From Monarcha castaneiventris obscurior (Eukaryota > Chordata > Aves > Passeriformes > Monarchidae): a stretch of 64,000 nt of DNA. Of the stretch, positions 11,646-24,371 are shown piece by piece. The position numbers were made by a program, and so were the translations under genes. Positions within the stretch are counted from its first letter, which is position 1; each line of letters starts with the position of its first letter. The stretch covers positions 32,513,001-32,577,000 of the forward strand of contig JAMPIT010000566.1 of assembly GCA_026261815.1 (NCBI GenBank), written 5' to 3'. The notes under the pieces are model-generated. The model searched no databases and was not told where the DNA came from. It was given only the letters and a program-made list of their open reading frames with translations.

Positions 11646-13330
11646 GTGAATCCAACAGCTTCAAAAGTATTTCTGCACCAGGTGATCCTACTGCATCTGG
11701 TCCTCATTTTAACCCAGTGCCTTCTAGCAGATCCTGGATGTTTGTTCATCTCACCAACATCCACATTTAGCACCAAACCTTTCATTTCATGATTCCCCTG
11801 CTGGTAGCAACCTTTCAGGCAATTCTTCACACTAAACCAACCCTATCCTTTACACTCCAGTGACTATTTCAGTGTTAAGATGATGCCATTTTTGTCTGTC
11901 AGTATCTGCCATGCCAGGTAACAGTAGCAAATCTTGCTCCTTTACCTTTCCTCACTCAAAACTGAACAACATCCTGCAATGACTGTGAAGTCATTCACCC
12001 AGAAAGAATCTCACTGCAGCTGATCACTTCTCTTGGGAGCAAGCTATAAAATGTATTCTTCAATTCTGTTGTTCTAAACCTTTGCTTTTAAAGCTAAATC
12101 TAACCTTTCCTCTAACATCAGAGTCTGGCAATCCTTGCCAAAATAAAAAAAGAAAATAAATTTATACAATAAATGTTTTATTAAGCCCAGACATATTAAT
12201 GGACAATGATGAGCCAAATTCCGTCTTTGCAAGTAAAAAATCTCACTCTAATCCTGACTTTAGATGTAAAGATATGAGGCTGACCTTTCATTAAACCAAC
12301 CTAACACAAACTTCTTTTCATCTGTCACTAGAAAACACCATGACAATCTGGGGGCTCAGCCCCTTCATCAACACATGTGCTCTTAAATGCCTTCTCTGAC
12401 CTGTTCTTTAACACTCCAATAACTCTTGATAACATCATTTAATTCACCCACACCACACCTCATCCTAGCTTTACTAACCTTCCATTTTCCATGGTAATCC
12501 AGCTGCAAACCTAGCTTTGTATTTTCTCTAGCCCAGAGCCTAATCTAGTCCCAAATAAAATCTACCTTTAATATTAGAGACCAGTGACAGGCATTCTCAA
12601 AAACCTAAGTGATTCAACCACATTGGCATGACCTGCCAACAAGCCTCCTTCAGACTTTGACTGCCTGAAAGCAGGATGGGGATGCTGATGTAGTCCCAGC
12701 TCCAGTCTTAGCCATAGCCCATCTTGGAATCAACTAAAAGTTACTTGTATTTGTCATTGTCTGACATCACTTTGTCCCTGCAGGCCTTTCAAAATCTAAC
12801 AAAAAGTTGTCTGGGCCTGTTGCCCCTAAGGCTAAACTAATCTAAGCTCTTACTAAAATGCTGTCTGACTCGGACATTGCATATGACTTCACCAGATATC
12901 TAAATATAAGTAATTTTTTCTGGAAATAATCCCTTTCAAACATAGTAAACTGTTGACGGTTGGTCAACAAATTTATATCATTAATTCATGGTAGCTTAAA
13001 CTTCAATTTTGACATATGTCTCTGTGTCATTGCCTTATCTTCAACCCCTTCTTAAGGTTGAACACATCATCTACACTGTTCACAGCAGCTCTTGCAGCAG
13101 GCCTGCAGACCATTCAGGGTCCAGCACCAATGTTACTTTTCCACCTTTTTCTGGCCATCATCCTCATTCTATCCCCAACCTTCACTTTGGACATAACAAC
13201 GGTGCAGAGTCCCTGGACTGGTCACAGGCCAGAAGCTACTTAACTCCAACAAGGAGCTGGAATCCTCCACCTGTCCGAGCCCTAGCCAGTGTTAGTACTA
13301 ATAGACTTTGGTTCTTACTACTTCTGTGGG
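9990..13330. repeat. Strand-skewed block with telomere-like words
   Basis: About 3.3 kb has unusual strand asymmetry and recurrent, degenerate GGTTAG / CTAACC words. The G-rich orientation is seen at about 10.07-10.48 kb (GGGTTAGG, TTTAGGTTTAGGATTGGG, CAGGGTTAGGGG) and again at 11.33-11.39 kb. The C-rich orientation fills 10.68-10.82 kb and most of 11.5-13.0 kb (CCCTAACC, CTAATCCTGAC, TCTAACCTTTCC, AACCAACCTAAC). In 12361-12480 I count 41 C and 7 G; in 10201-10260, 21 G and 10 C. No open frame exceeds 80 codons before 13.0 kb. It may be a very decayed telomere-like satellite with inversions, or skew left by transcription or replication; the sequence alone does not decide. Confidence 0.4.
11565..11645. 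repeat. (CTAT)20 microsatellite
   Basis: About 81 bp of uninterrupted CTAT units (GATA on the other strand). Perfect arrays of this length are usually highly polymorphic. Confidence 0.97.
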
Positions 13331-13351
13331 ACTGTACAAAAACCATTGGCT

Positions 13352-13718
13352 GTTCGATGTTGCTGTTCTCACTGCGGACGAGTAGAGAAATGACACAAAG
13401 TCCAGGCCCAGGATCAAGTGGCAGCAGCCCTTTTAATGAATTCTCCGAGAGCTTTTATATGTTAGTTCGCAAAGGGTATTAAGTGGCATAAGGTGATTGG
13501 TTTTGCCATCCATCCCTTAAGGGGATTGGTCAAGTTCTAAGACACCCATCTCTGGATGTTATTCTGGTCAATAGCCATAACAATACTGCAAAACAACCCG
13601 CAGGTGCAAGAAGTTTACAATACTGTAACCTTGGTCAAAGTAATCAGCATGGGAAAGACAGAACTCTCACAAAATGCTGCAGAGAGCTGAAGAAATTCTC
13701 TGCTGGAGCTTTTCAGCA
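13352..13718 (-). mobile_element. Probable solo LTR of an avian endogenous retrovirus
   Basis: The 367-bp block reads as an LTR on the minus strand. It opens on the plus strand with a TG (TGTTCGATG or the nearby TGCTGTTC) and closes near TTTTCAGCA, giving TG...CA-like ends. Inside, CCTTTTAATGAATTC takes the place of a reversed polyadenylation signal, and AGCTTTTATATG about 20 bp farther on is a reversed TATA box; these are U3/R landmarks in the right order. The overall pattern (GCGGACGAGTAGAG, AACCCGCAGGTGCAAG) resembles passerine ERV LTRs as I remember them. No gag, pol or env sequence flanks it, so it is most likely a solo LTR left by recombination. I could not find a clear target-site duplication, so the ends are approximate. 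Confidence 0.6.
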
Positions 13719-13720
13719 TC

Positions 13721-15651
13721 CATAGTTCTAAATGCAAATTCAGGTCTCACTGGTTCCTGACTTAGTAGAGGCAGCAGGTGGTACAATATCTAGGATTGAG
13801 GATGTAGCCTTACTGTAGGAGATCCAGACATCTACCATCAGTTAGGAGAGCTGATGTCTCCCTAGCGGCACAAAACCCCACCTAATGTAAATATGTACCT
13901 CTGCCCAGGTTACCTTCTGCAGCAACCAGGTTCTCAGGATCCACAGCAGGTGAAAGGGGAATGAGTGACTACCCAAGGATAAATCTGTGTTAGGAAAGGT
14001 CTCTCACACAACACCCTGGTAACTGCAGAATTGGTGAGGCATGTGATATTGTGACCAAGGTCATCCTTAACCAAAGCAGGCTCAGATCCCACACCCAGAA
14101 GTTCAGTCTACAGGCTTTGGAGGGACAGACGACACTTTTCACATGAATGTGGGATATCAAGCCCCCAGGGCTGTAAGGCAGATAGATGGATGACTCCGTG
14201 TGTGAGTGTGCATGTGCACCACGACACATAGTGGTTAAAGGTGGTTATTTGGGGTGGTTTGGAAAGCTGCCTGTAGCCTAGATGACTAAATTTTTCCTGA
14301 GCCTCACTAAAGGGGGAAATTTTGTTAAGCAAGATCTTAACCTCTGTGCCTAAACCTCTGTCTGTCATCCACATTCAAAAATCAAGTTAATTCACTTTGT
14401 TTCAGTACTACAGTGTCTTATCCCAGCAGCTCTGAGTTACCTCCACCATAGCTGACATAAATGTTTTCACCTTTCCTCCCCTGGAGATGCAGAAGCTTTG
14501 TTGCCGTATGCCAGGTGTCGATGTGCATCACCCACATCCCAAGCAGGATGTGTATTTGAACTGGCAGTGTAAAGAATGACACTGACCACAAGTAATCTCT
14601 GTGTCAGGGCTTTGGCATGTCACCTGTCAGATGATGTTCCTTAATGAAGCCCATTCATTCTTGCCAGATGGGTCACTGGTGCAGACATCAGACTCCTGCA
14701 CGGAGGCAGCTTGATGTTCAAGACCAATGATCATCTGGGAGAAGGGGGGTTTTCATTATCTCAGAATGAAGAAAACAGCTAAGCCCTATTCTTGCTGAAG
14801 TCTGTGGCTGTCAGCAATGACCCTGAACGCTGGACTGAAACCAATGTTATTACCTTTTTTAAAAAATAAATAAAAAAATAGATAAAATGTGTCATTCAAT
14901 CAGTTTTAGAAAACTCTGGAACTCAAGAAATCAAAATAGTGCTATGGAAATAAGGGATTTTGGTCTTCATGACAACAGGTAGCTTCTGTTGAGTGATGGA
15001 GATATTTGCCAGAGTGAAGCAGGTTATTTTTATCATAGCTCTTTTCCACTACTACATTCCTTTTTGGCTTGGAGGATTATATCTATTTTGGATTGGAGGA
15101 TTACACCAATTTGTTTTGCTACAAAGTCAATAAAAATAAAAGCTAAAATGACAATTAAATCAAAGAAAGCTCAGCTGGAAAGCATGCAAAATTCCTCTTT
15201 TCTAATTAAAGTCTGTGCAAACCACAGCTTTACAGGGGCACTGGGGAGGGAGGGAATAAAAGGAGCATGTTCCCATTAACACATTTACTGTAGCTACCTT
15301 TCAGGCCAAATGAATTACCACAGAATGTTAACTTAGTGCTTTAACAAGCAGCAAGGTCTGCGCAGTCTCCCCATTTTGGGAAGAAGAGGAGAAAAGTGAG
15401 GCTGAGTATGGGGGGGTATGTGTACACCATCTCTTGCTGTTGGGTGTGAAGACCTTGCCATGTCCCCTGAAGACCAGTGAAGTCAGTAGGAATGAATTCA
15501 GTGGGCTTTGGATGACGTCTATGATGTGATTAGGAAGGTACAGTACATGCCAGATAGTCTCCCTCTTTAGTCTGGGCAGCAGCAATTGGCAGATAGAGCT
15601 GCAGCTTTGGAGCCAACATATATGGAAGTGGGGGACTGGATAGTAAATAAA
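13721..15651. other. Unique non-coding DNA
   Basis: No recognised element. The longest frames are 116-118 codons on the minus strand (15328-15678 and 15530-15886), overlapping each other in different frames. A short AT-rich stretch with A-runs lies at about 14850-14887. Confidence 0.5.
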
Positions 15652-15739
15652 CCCAGTGGCTTTCAGTGAACACACCATGGCAGGCTGCTGCCTTCATCTC
15701 CTCATGTTGCTTCCAATGCAGCCACTGGAAAGCCACGGG
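15652..15739. repeat. Imperfect inverted repeat with 54-base loop
   Basis: CCCAGTGGCTTTCAGTG (15652-15668) can pair with CACTGGAAAGCCACGGG (15723-15739). All 16 pairs are complementary, with one bulged base in each arm. The size is compatible with a pre-miRNA-like hairpin, but the loop is large and no known microRNA is recognised. Confidence 0.7.
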
Positions 15740-18700
15740 CTTAGAAGCCAAATAAATAAATGAACAAAAACTCCAACAACCAAAGAAAAACCAAAGAACT
15801 CTCACAATGTAAGGGAGTAAAATACAGATAGTCACAACTATGAAATGACAAGAGGAAAGAAAATGGGATGCACAGACAAAGTCCAATGAACTACATGGAT
15901 AAAATTTTGCACTGTTGCAAATTGAATGTGACAGGAAAAAAAAAACCAGAGGAGGATACAGGATCTATATTCCTGCAGAACAGGTTGCAATACTGAATCA
16001 ATGGACAAAGCAGGCCACAGGCTGCCCTTCCATGTCAGCACTTTGTGGTAGGTTTAGATACACCAGTGAACAATGGTGGATTGCTTTCTCTTAAACCCAC
16101 ATTTACCTCTTTTGGCACCACAGCACAGTGTCTTCACAGCTGGCTGTCATCAGTCTGACATGGTAAGAAGACACTGTTATTAATGGAAGGCTCTATTGCT
16201 AAAGCCTCTGTTTACCTTCAGTGGACAGGCAGAACAAGATGCAGTTTCCATATGGCTAATTCATTTTACATAACCAGTGCCCAACTGGAGCTGCAAGTGA
16301 TGAAATGATTGCAGAACACCTGTTTCTGATGCTGCTGCCCTTTGAGCAGTCTGCACTTCCCACCAGTGAAATGAATGGATCCACCCCACGTTAGCCCTAC
16401 AGACTGCAGAAGTTTTCATGTCAGTCAGAGAAGTATTGTGCACCATTAATTTTACAATAAAAATGTCCCAGACAGAGTGCAAGCAACACTTTCCCACTGG
16501 AAATGCTTGATAGCTCCTGAAAACCAGGATTTGTACCTCTAAAAGAAGAACTAAGCACACATGATCATTCTGACAGGGGCTGTCACTGTGACTGCACACC
16601 TGGCCACTCACACCTGGCTGTGAGGGAGCTGAAGCAAAGCCTGCTGGAGAAGGACACAGCTATGAAGGGCACAGGCTCATCTCTCAGGCATGTTCTCTCC
16701 ATGGACATGCAGCTCTGCTGGCTAATGCAACCCTGGCAGACACAGGAGAATCCCCCTAAACTGCTAAAGGTAAAGCTGTCTCTCAAAACAAGGATATTTA
16801 AGCTGACAGAACTACTTGCCTACCTGAATAATTCGATATACACTGTGGGTTTTGCTGGCATGGCTGGCATGATGGGGAGAAGGAAGTTTTTTCCCCTGCT
16901 ATTTTCATTGATATTGAGCTGTTGGCAAATTTCACAGCGAAGACCACATTTAGGATTGCAAGATTACACTCTGCTTGAGAGAGCCTCAAAAAGGATGCCT
17001 CAGGCATAATATTGGGATTGATGCTGATTAGCTAGTCGAGACAAAAATTGTAATGAACCCTGTGAGCTCCAATAGAGTGCCTTTGCTGCTCGTCCTTCTC
17101 TAACAACGTTCTGGCACAAACCACCTCTCCCAATCCAATCTGCTGGTCTATGCATAACTCCAGTACTTAACCTTGACGGTCTGAAGAACACGGCTTTAAA
17201 TTTGATATTGTGTTCACTTCTAACCTTTGCTGTCGAAAAATATTAAATCTTCCCTCAGCCACTTGCTTTGCATGGTGAAAGACAGATGGTTGTGTTGGAT
17301 CATTCCACAGCAGAGCAGATGTTGTAATCGAGGACACAAGAATTCTGCCAAATTAATTAGACTCTTCCACTGATCTGGATAAAAAGAACAGCTCACTGGC
17401 ATTTCAAAGAGGTCTTGGTTCTAATTTATGCCACCCTGCCAGGTTATCTCCTGTGAAATATAGGTATGATGGGGTGTTCTGTGGCATCATACCAGATTAT
17501 GTTGAAATAGAGTAGAAAGTTGGTAGGCAGATGTTAACTTTTTAATACACTACCCTAAAATGTATATAGGAAAATAATATTGAATTATCAGGGTAGAAAA
17601 ACCTACAACATATATGCTCCCATATCAAATATATTTTTTATACTTTGGGGAACAAAATTTCCTTGTGCCTAGTGTTTTAGCTTAGTTCTTTGTCAGCTAA
17701 ATTTGTCACACACAAACCCATGAAATATAAGAGACACAAAGTTTTTTGCAGAATTTCACAATCTTTTCTATAACGCCCAGTACGCAGGATTTGCATATCA
17801 TTTTTTGCCTTACAGCACTGTCTCAGAACATCTTGATTCTTGGCATAGGGAAAATGTGTGAGGAATACAGAAAGTTTTTGAAAAGAAAGTTTGGTATAGA
17901 GTAGGCAAGGCATGTACAGGTGTGGTGTTGCTGAGCTGCACACTATGAAATAGTGTTCCTCCTTGTGGACCATATTTCTCCTTGGTGCAACACCAAAGCA
18001 AATTCCCTTGGCAAGGCATCAGTATCCACAGGAAGATACCAACAGTGTTTGAAAAAAACTTGGCTCTAGAAATACAACTTTTTAGTAAGAAACTCACTGA
18101 GAAAGAGAAAGGGTCCCTATGATTTCTCTGATGAGATCTTGCACTCTTAAAAGGGATCTGTGCACACAGATAAGTTTAAAACTTCTATTTGTCTACTATG
18201 GCAAACAGAGGGACTTCATTGCACAGCTGGATTTGCATGTCAGCATTCATGGGTTTTTTTCTTCCTTAAGACTTAACCACCTATTTTGATTGCTATAGAA
18301 AAAAGGCATTTTTCAGTACTGTCAAATCTTTTATGCTAGAGAACATAAATAATCTTGGTTATTCTAGAAATCACTTTTTCCTTACCATGTATTTCTAAAA
18401 TACTAGAAAGCAATAAGCAAAAAGCCCATGTATGACATTTTTTCATACCAGGACATTGTTCTTTCTGTGTAAGAACTGAAATTAATGGGCAACACCTTCA
18501 AGTTGTGCAAAGCTCTGCAGTTCCATTAATTTTCATGAAACACTATCAATTAATACAAACTAAAATCTGACATCTAAATTCTTTGTCAAGCTGCAAAACA
18601 GTCTGTCTGTTATAATGGCAGCCAGTGCTTAGGTAGTTTCAGAAGCTGTGGCATCAAAGACATATCTAGAAAACACAAAAGTTAATACTGTAAATGTTGC

Positions 18701-19960
18701 TAAAATGTACAAGATTTACCAAGTGATGTGATGCTGTAGCTTATTGACTTTTGTTGTGTGTCCCATCTGATTCTCTTGGGAAGTTAACAGCAGCCAGGGA
18801 TTTCTTGAGGAAGTACCTTATTTTACAAAACCCTATCCTTTCCCCTGAGCATGACTGAACCAAGCCAGGACAGTTTCCTTGCTCCTCAAGTCTGAGTCAG
18901 CCTCTGCAGCCTGTGCCTGGAACAGCTCTGATGGGGCATCCCCTTTGGGTACTCTCCAAGTTCTTTGCCCATCCTCTCTTGGTGACCACTCTGCTTCCTT
19001 GCACGTAGCTTCATCAATGCATTTCCCAAATTGCCACAGCTGGGGCTTGAAGAGGTTCCTGCCCTTCTCCCTAAGACACTGTGCTCAGCCCTTGTGGCAG
19101 CAGCACTGTTCTCCAGTCCAGACTCCAGAAGGAACAAAGTGCTTGATTTCTTCTCAATTCAGACAGAAGGAAAGCTCTTCCATCAGCTTACATCTAATGC
19201 CTGTTGTAGCCCAGGGATCATGGCACTTTAGCTGTCTACTGCTAAAGCTTTCAGCATCACAGTGCTTCCTTCCTTGTTGTCATCCATGGCAGAGTCCATT
19301 TCTCTGCCTACACTTCTGCCATCTCTCTAGATGCACTGTGTCACATCTTTTATCCAACAACACAGAACCCTCACCTGGCTGCGGATTTGGAATTTGCCTG
19401 AAACTGTAAGCATTGGTTAAACTGGATTCTGAATCCACAGTTCCTTCATATTCTCCCTACAGTAGCTAAACAGGACTAGTGATGAAATTATTCCCTTCTC
19501 CTTCCTCTGGTAAAAAAACTACATGCCAGTCACTGGCCAGGCTGCTGCTGCACACACACACACAGAGTGCCAGTATCTTCTGCTAGCTCTTCCTAAAAGA
19601 CATTTCCCGTTTCCTCAGCTGCAGGGAAGGTGTGCCTTCAGAATCACACCCAGCTTGAAGGAAGAGGGCCAGACTTGAATTTTACAGTGTTGTACTTGTA
19701 TCTTTTTGAAAAAACAGGTCTGAGTTTTGTTCCCCTGCTATTCCTGAGGTTATTCTTCAGCAGCATGAGATCAGCAGGTAGCCCAACACAGGTCATCACA
19801 GGATAACACTTTCCCAGTTACTCATCACATGTCTTAGCCATTAAAACAATGCTTTGGGCAGCTGATGAGTCTCTCCAGTAGTTCCGCTGTGTTAACTCTG
19901 CCTGCTATGAAAACACATAGCTCAACAAAGTTAGCTGCACTGTCCCACAGACCTTTTTAC
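15740..19960. other. Unique non-coding DNA
   Basis: No recognised transposon or exon. Longer open frames (129 codons plus, 16620-17009; 176 codons plus, 18879-19409) have overlapping frames on the other strand and no domain. A short (CA)7-like run lies at about 19552-19564. Confidence 0.5.
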
Positions 19961-20133
19961 TATATAAAGGCTGGTAGGTTGTAGCTTCTAATGCAAATTA
20001 ACCCAGAAGAAAACTGAGCTGCTGAAGTCTGTCTAGAGTTAAAAGACTCTGAAACTAAAAGCCTCCAGTACAGAAAGCAAACAACATGGAGGGAAGGTTT
20101 GCTGACCTGGGCCAGAAGCTGGTGGCAGGATAA
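19961..20133 (+). promoter_or_regulatory. TATA-like core promoter candidate plus 15-codon frame
   Basis: A strong TATA match, TATATAAAGG, lies at 19961-19970. The POU octamer ATGCAAAT lies at 19991-19998, about where initiation would be expected. The first ATG (20086) has a reasonable start context (AACAACATGG) and opens only 15 codons (MEGRFADLGQKLVAG) before a TAA at 20131-20133. A GTGATG that could act as a weak splice donor follows at 20135. There is no recognised protein, so this is a motif-level candidate and chance is quite possible in AT-rich DNA. Confidence 0.2.
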
Positions 20134-23100
20134 GGTGATGCTGCTGAAGCCACCTCATCCCATCATTTCAGACAAGTTAAAGGCAGCCATCTCACGCATG
20201 AAAGGCAGCGGTTCTGTGCAGGCAGCCACAAAGACAGTGTTTTCTGCTAAGCCCACAGTACTGATTTGGAAAGAATCATATGTAAATCAATGGATTTTTT
20301 CATACACAGGCATGCAACGGTGATTTTTTTTCTCAAACTCCCTGCTTTGCTGTAAAATCCATGAATCATGCCAGCTAAGAGCAATAACATATTTTCTTCC
20401 CTGACTTGGGTCCATAATATGCTTATTATATCTTCAGGGAAACTGGCAGTTTACAGAGGCTTCCTAGAACAGGAAGTTAAAGATCTATCAGAAAATATTA
20501 GCACAGCGTGAAGGGCTTTCTTCCCCACATACTTTCAATTTTAACTAGTATATCCTTCCTGGTACCATATTTTGGAGCAATATATCACACCTTCATTTTC
20601 ATAAAGGAAAATCTGCACTTAAGTGCCAGTGACTTACAATACTAATCCATTATCAGAATGCCATAGAACTGATAATGCTCTGGTGCAGTGACATAAGCCA
20701 TCATGGAGTATGTGCACTCCCGAAGTGTTTCTACAAGGTCCCTTAATAAGCAGAGTGGATTTCTGCCTTCCAAAAGCAAACAAATTTTACAAGAGAACAT
20801 GTTTAGGTTCTTTTTCCCTGAAATTAAAAAGAAGTTTCAGGGAGATGCAGAATTTATATTACATCACTATTTATTTTATGAGGTAATTTGAGGCTCATTT
20901 TAAAATGAGCTGTTCCAAAATCCAGATTTGGCATTAAACATAAATATTTGAAAACCAGCTAATTAAAAATGTAGTGCAAAATGTCAGAGTTTCATATAGT
21001 GAAAGATGTGAGAAGCTGTGTTGTCTCCCTATTTCTCTTACTTCATATATTATTATTCTCAGCTGAATGCCTGAGAACAGAGATACTTTCAACTAAATCA
21101 TGGTCTTGTGCAGTGGGGATTGTTAGTTCTATTTTGTTCTTTTTCACTTTCTAGGTCAGAAGAAACTCTGGCAGATACTTAAAAAAAGATGCCCTAAAGA
21201 CTGGAATGTGCTTTGTCTTATCATTCATTCTGGATACATCGATAAAAATGAAAAAAATAGCCAAGTCCTGAATCCTAGCGTGGAGAGAAGCTTACTTCAC
21301 TTCCCCTCACACTTTCCTGTTGTGGCATATCCATGGCAGTGGCTGATGCAGGGACCCCCAGCCTGCTCCCAGCAAGGTCACTGAGCACCAGAAGCTGCCC
21401 AGCTGCCAGGACAGGGCTCCCTTCTGGTCCATTTGCTCTGCTCCACAGCCAGCTGCTCCTGCCACCCAAGCTGGTTTGGGAATCTCCTCATGGCTCTTCA
21501 TTCCTTACTAGTTTTTACACATGGGACATCCTCTGCTCCCCCAGCTAGTGAGTCATGCTGGTTTGCATTCTGTGCTTGGCTTTGCTTATGCTGGCTTTAC
21601 ACAGTTGCAATTCAATTGACTCCAGTGGCATTACTCCTGAGGCTGGTGAGGGATGGAGATAAAGGCATCTTTACTCCAAGATGAATGCGGATATAGATTC
21701 ACAGCTCCTCATAAGGCAGCTGTGGAAATGTCATAAATTAGCCTGACTAATCTCAAAGGATGTTTATAAAAAAATGCTGACATATCCATAAATAATATTT
21801 AGTTCCTTGACTTCCTAAGGAGAAAAATGCACCCATAAAGGAGTACTGCTTCCCTGGATAACTTTCAATTAAATAGAGCATCCAGCAGCTCTGGACTCCT
21901 ATCACAGACAGATGATTTTGAAGACTGCTCAGTGTAGTACTGAGCTCCTGGCATGCCTGGGATAAAGGATGCCTTCTGGTAGAAAGGTTTCTGTGTGCAC
22001 TTGTGTTTTTCTGAGCTGGTGGAAGCCATGTCTGCATTTTTGCTGTGCCCAAATCAGAGAGCACTAAGCTGTATGGGAACAGGAGCACCTAAATCCTCCA
22101 GCACTGGATAAAATCTGCTATGACAATGTCTTCCTGGGCACAGAGGCTTACTGGTTCCTGTACAGATGGAGAAAAGGAAACAAATCCACCAGCCCAAGTG
22201 TGTGCCTGTCAATGAGCTGGGAATTCCTCTGAGGTCCCTGGTCCTGAGGGCTGTCAGGTTGGGTGGCTGCAGCCATGGAGATGTGTCTCAGCATTGAGAA
22301 GTGATGCTGTGCCTTTGCAATATGAAAAACAGCCCTGGGTCTCTGGGACTGAAAGGTTTACTTTGCTGAACACTGAACTGACATGTTATAGTTGGTTCCT
22401 ACCAAGAGGAAATTCCCACTGGAGCTGAATGGAAGAGAGATCGTGGAAGTCAAAGGTCAGGACAAAGTGAGGAGTGATCCTGTGGCACAACCTGGGCCAG
22501 GACTCAGATGACCTGGACTCCTGTCCCCTTTCACTAGGGTTCACTTCACATGACTCATCCTGACAGGAGACATGGAAGCACCAAACAGACACCAGTGGTT
22601 TGCTTCTTTTTCCTCTAAAACACTGTATAGCTTTATAACTAGTCTTGCTTGCACTGTAACCAGGTAGCCCACTGCCAAAGCAATTATCTGCTGATCTGCA
22701 AAAAAGACCCTTTAATATTCTGTTCTTATGACAGTCAGACCTAGGTACTCCCACATTGCTACTAGGAAAGAAAAACTGAGGAAATTAAGGCACTATCTGC
22801 AATTTTAAAGAAGACGGAAAGATTTACTGTTTCTTTTTTTCTCCCTATAGGTTTAGTAAGTGCTGGCAATAATCAAAAGTGCATTTAATAACTTGTGGTA
22901 TGTTCCCTCAAAAAAGGATGGAAATCATATATGGTCCACGGGCACATTTTAATGGTAATATTTACTATTGTATATCCACATACTTGAGGGTATAGACACT
23001 GGCTGGTGTATTGATTATACAAGGGTTTCCCAGCAAACTGCTGGTCAGCACTGGGAAGTCATTTCTCTTCTCTGAAAGAAGGCCCTGCCTAGATGATGAC

Positions 23101-24371
23101 CTTAGGGATTATTTAATGATGTCTGTTTCTAAACCCTGTGGTTCATCATCTATTCTCCAGAACAAAATCCTGCCTTTGGTGGAGAACTACTCCAGTAAGG
23201 ACTTACAAACTCACTGAGCTCCAAAGGATGGAGTTAACCAACCTGTTAACATTGTGGAGTCAGCATCATGATGCATTAACATCAAAAGTGGAGCATTTTG
23301 TGTGAATAACACATGTCAGGAAATATCAGCAATCTTTGGGCAATGGCTTAAGACAAATGTGATACTCTGGGGTGATTTTTGAGGCCAGGTGAGGGACCTG
23401 GGATCACCTCCCCAAAGCCTGCGTGTTACATGTTGGGGAATTCCACACCAGTGTCAGACACTTCCCCTTTCAACACAAACAACTAATTTCTATAGATTGC
23501 ATACATGGTCTTCCACAGACTCAGAAAAATAGGCTTTGTACCACTTTTCTCTTTTTCACAAACTCTAATATGTTTCACAATATTTTCTCCTATAAATACT
23601 TTTTTTCAGCTGGGGTCTGCATAAATCCAATTTAATTTTATCTAAGTGAAACTTGTCCTGTGAATGCATCCACCTTGCACACTGCAGTACAGTGCACAGA
23701 GCTCATTTTGTGGCAGCTATGCCCAGTAAAGCAGTTTAGCCACAGAACAAACAATGCTGCACAAATTTACTCCACTGAAAGTCTTAGACAGTGTGACTAT
23801 GCTGCAGTGAAGTTTATTTCAGACACACTTCCTCCTGTCATCTGCACATTTTGGTTTTGCTTTGTCAGATCTCATTAGCTGTTATTACAGGAATCACATT
23901 AATTTATGCTGAATTTCATTCTCTTGTAGAGGCAGAACTTTCCAGCACTAAGCATATAATAACACCAACATTACTGAGAAAATGGCCTGCAAGCATAACA
24001 CCAAACAACAACATTATTCTATTTGTCAACCGGGCACAGATAGATCAGATCAATAGATTCAGAGTTTTTAGAAGTCTGCTAACACTGGTTGAAACCTCTT
24101 GTATGGCAACTCAGTATATAAACCAGTCAATTTATTTTCACTGGAAAAGTTTTCCTGAACCTACATTACTTAGAAAGTGTTAGTAATGAATGTTCTTAAT
24201 TTGAAGTTGAAATACCTTTGATCTCACAACAAATTGAGATCCTTGAAGATTAAAGAGGTCTCTGCTGTTAGATAACTGGCAGAGCCTGTGAAAATAATGA
24301 GCACTTGCATTGAGCTACTGAAAAGGGACTCCAAGCTTGGAGTGGGTGAATAATGGTATCATCCATAACGT
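20134..24371. other. Unique non-coding DNA
   Basis: No recognised element. The longest frames are about 110-122 codons (21753-22088 and 22386-22754 minus, 23851-24183 plus), with no domain and no shared features. Composition is mixed, with a GC-rich patch at about 21.33-21.48 kb. Confidence 0.5.

Noticed and set aside
10000..13350. Internal region of a retrovirus belonging to the LTR at 13.35 kb
   Set aside because: No gag, pol or env frame in either orientation, and the strand skew switches several times, unlike a provirus.
18879..19409. 176-codon plus-strand open frame
   Set aside because: Ser/Cys/Leu/His-rich translation typical of chance frames in pyrimidine-rich DNA, with overlapping frames on both strands.
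22460..22580. Faint resemblance to a MIR-type SINE
   Set aside because: The match is limited to a few short words, and no tRNA-like A/B box could be read.
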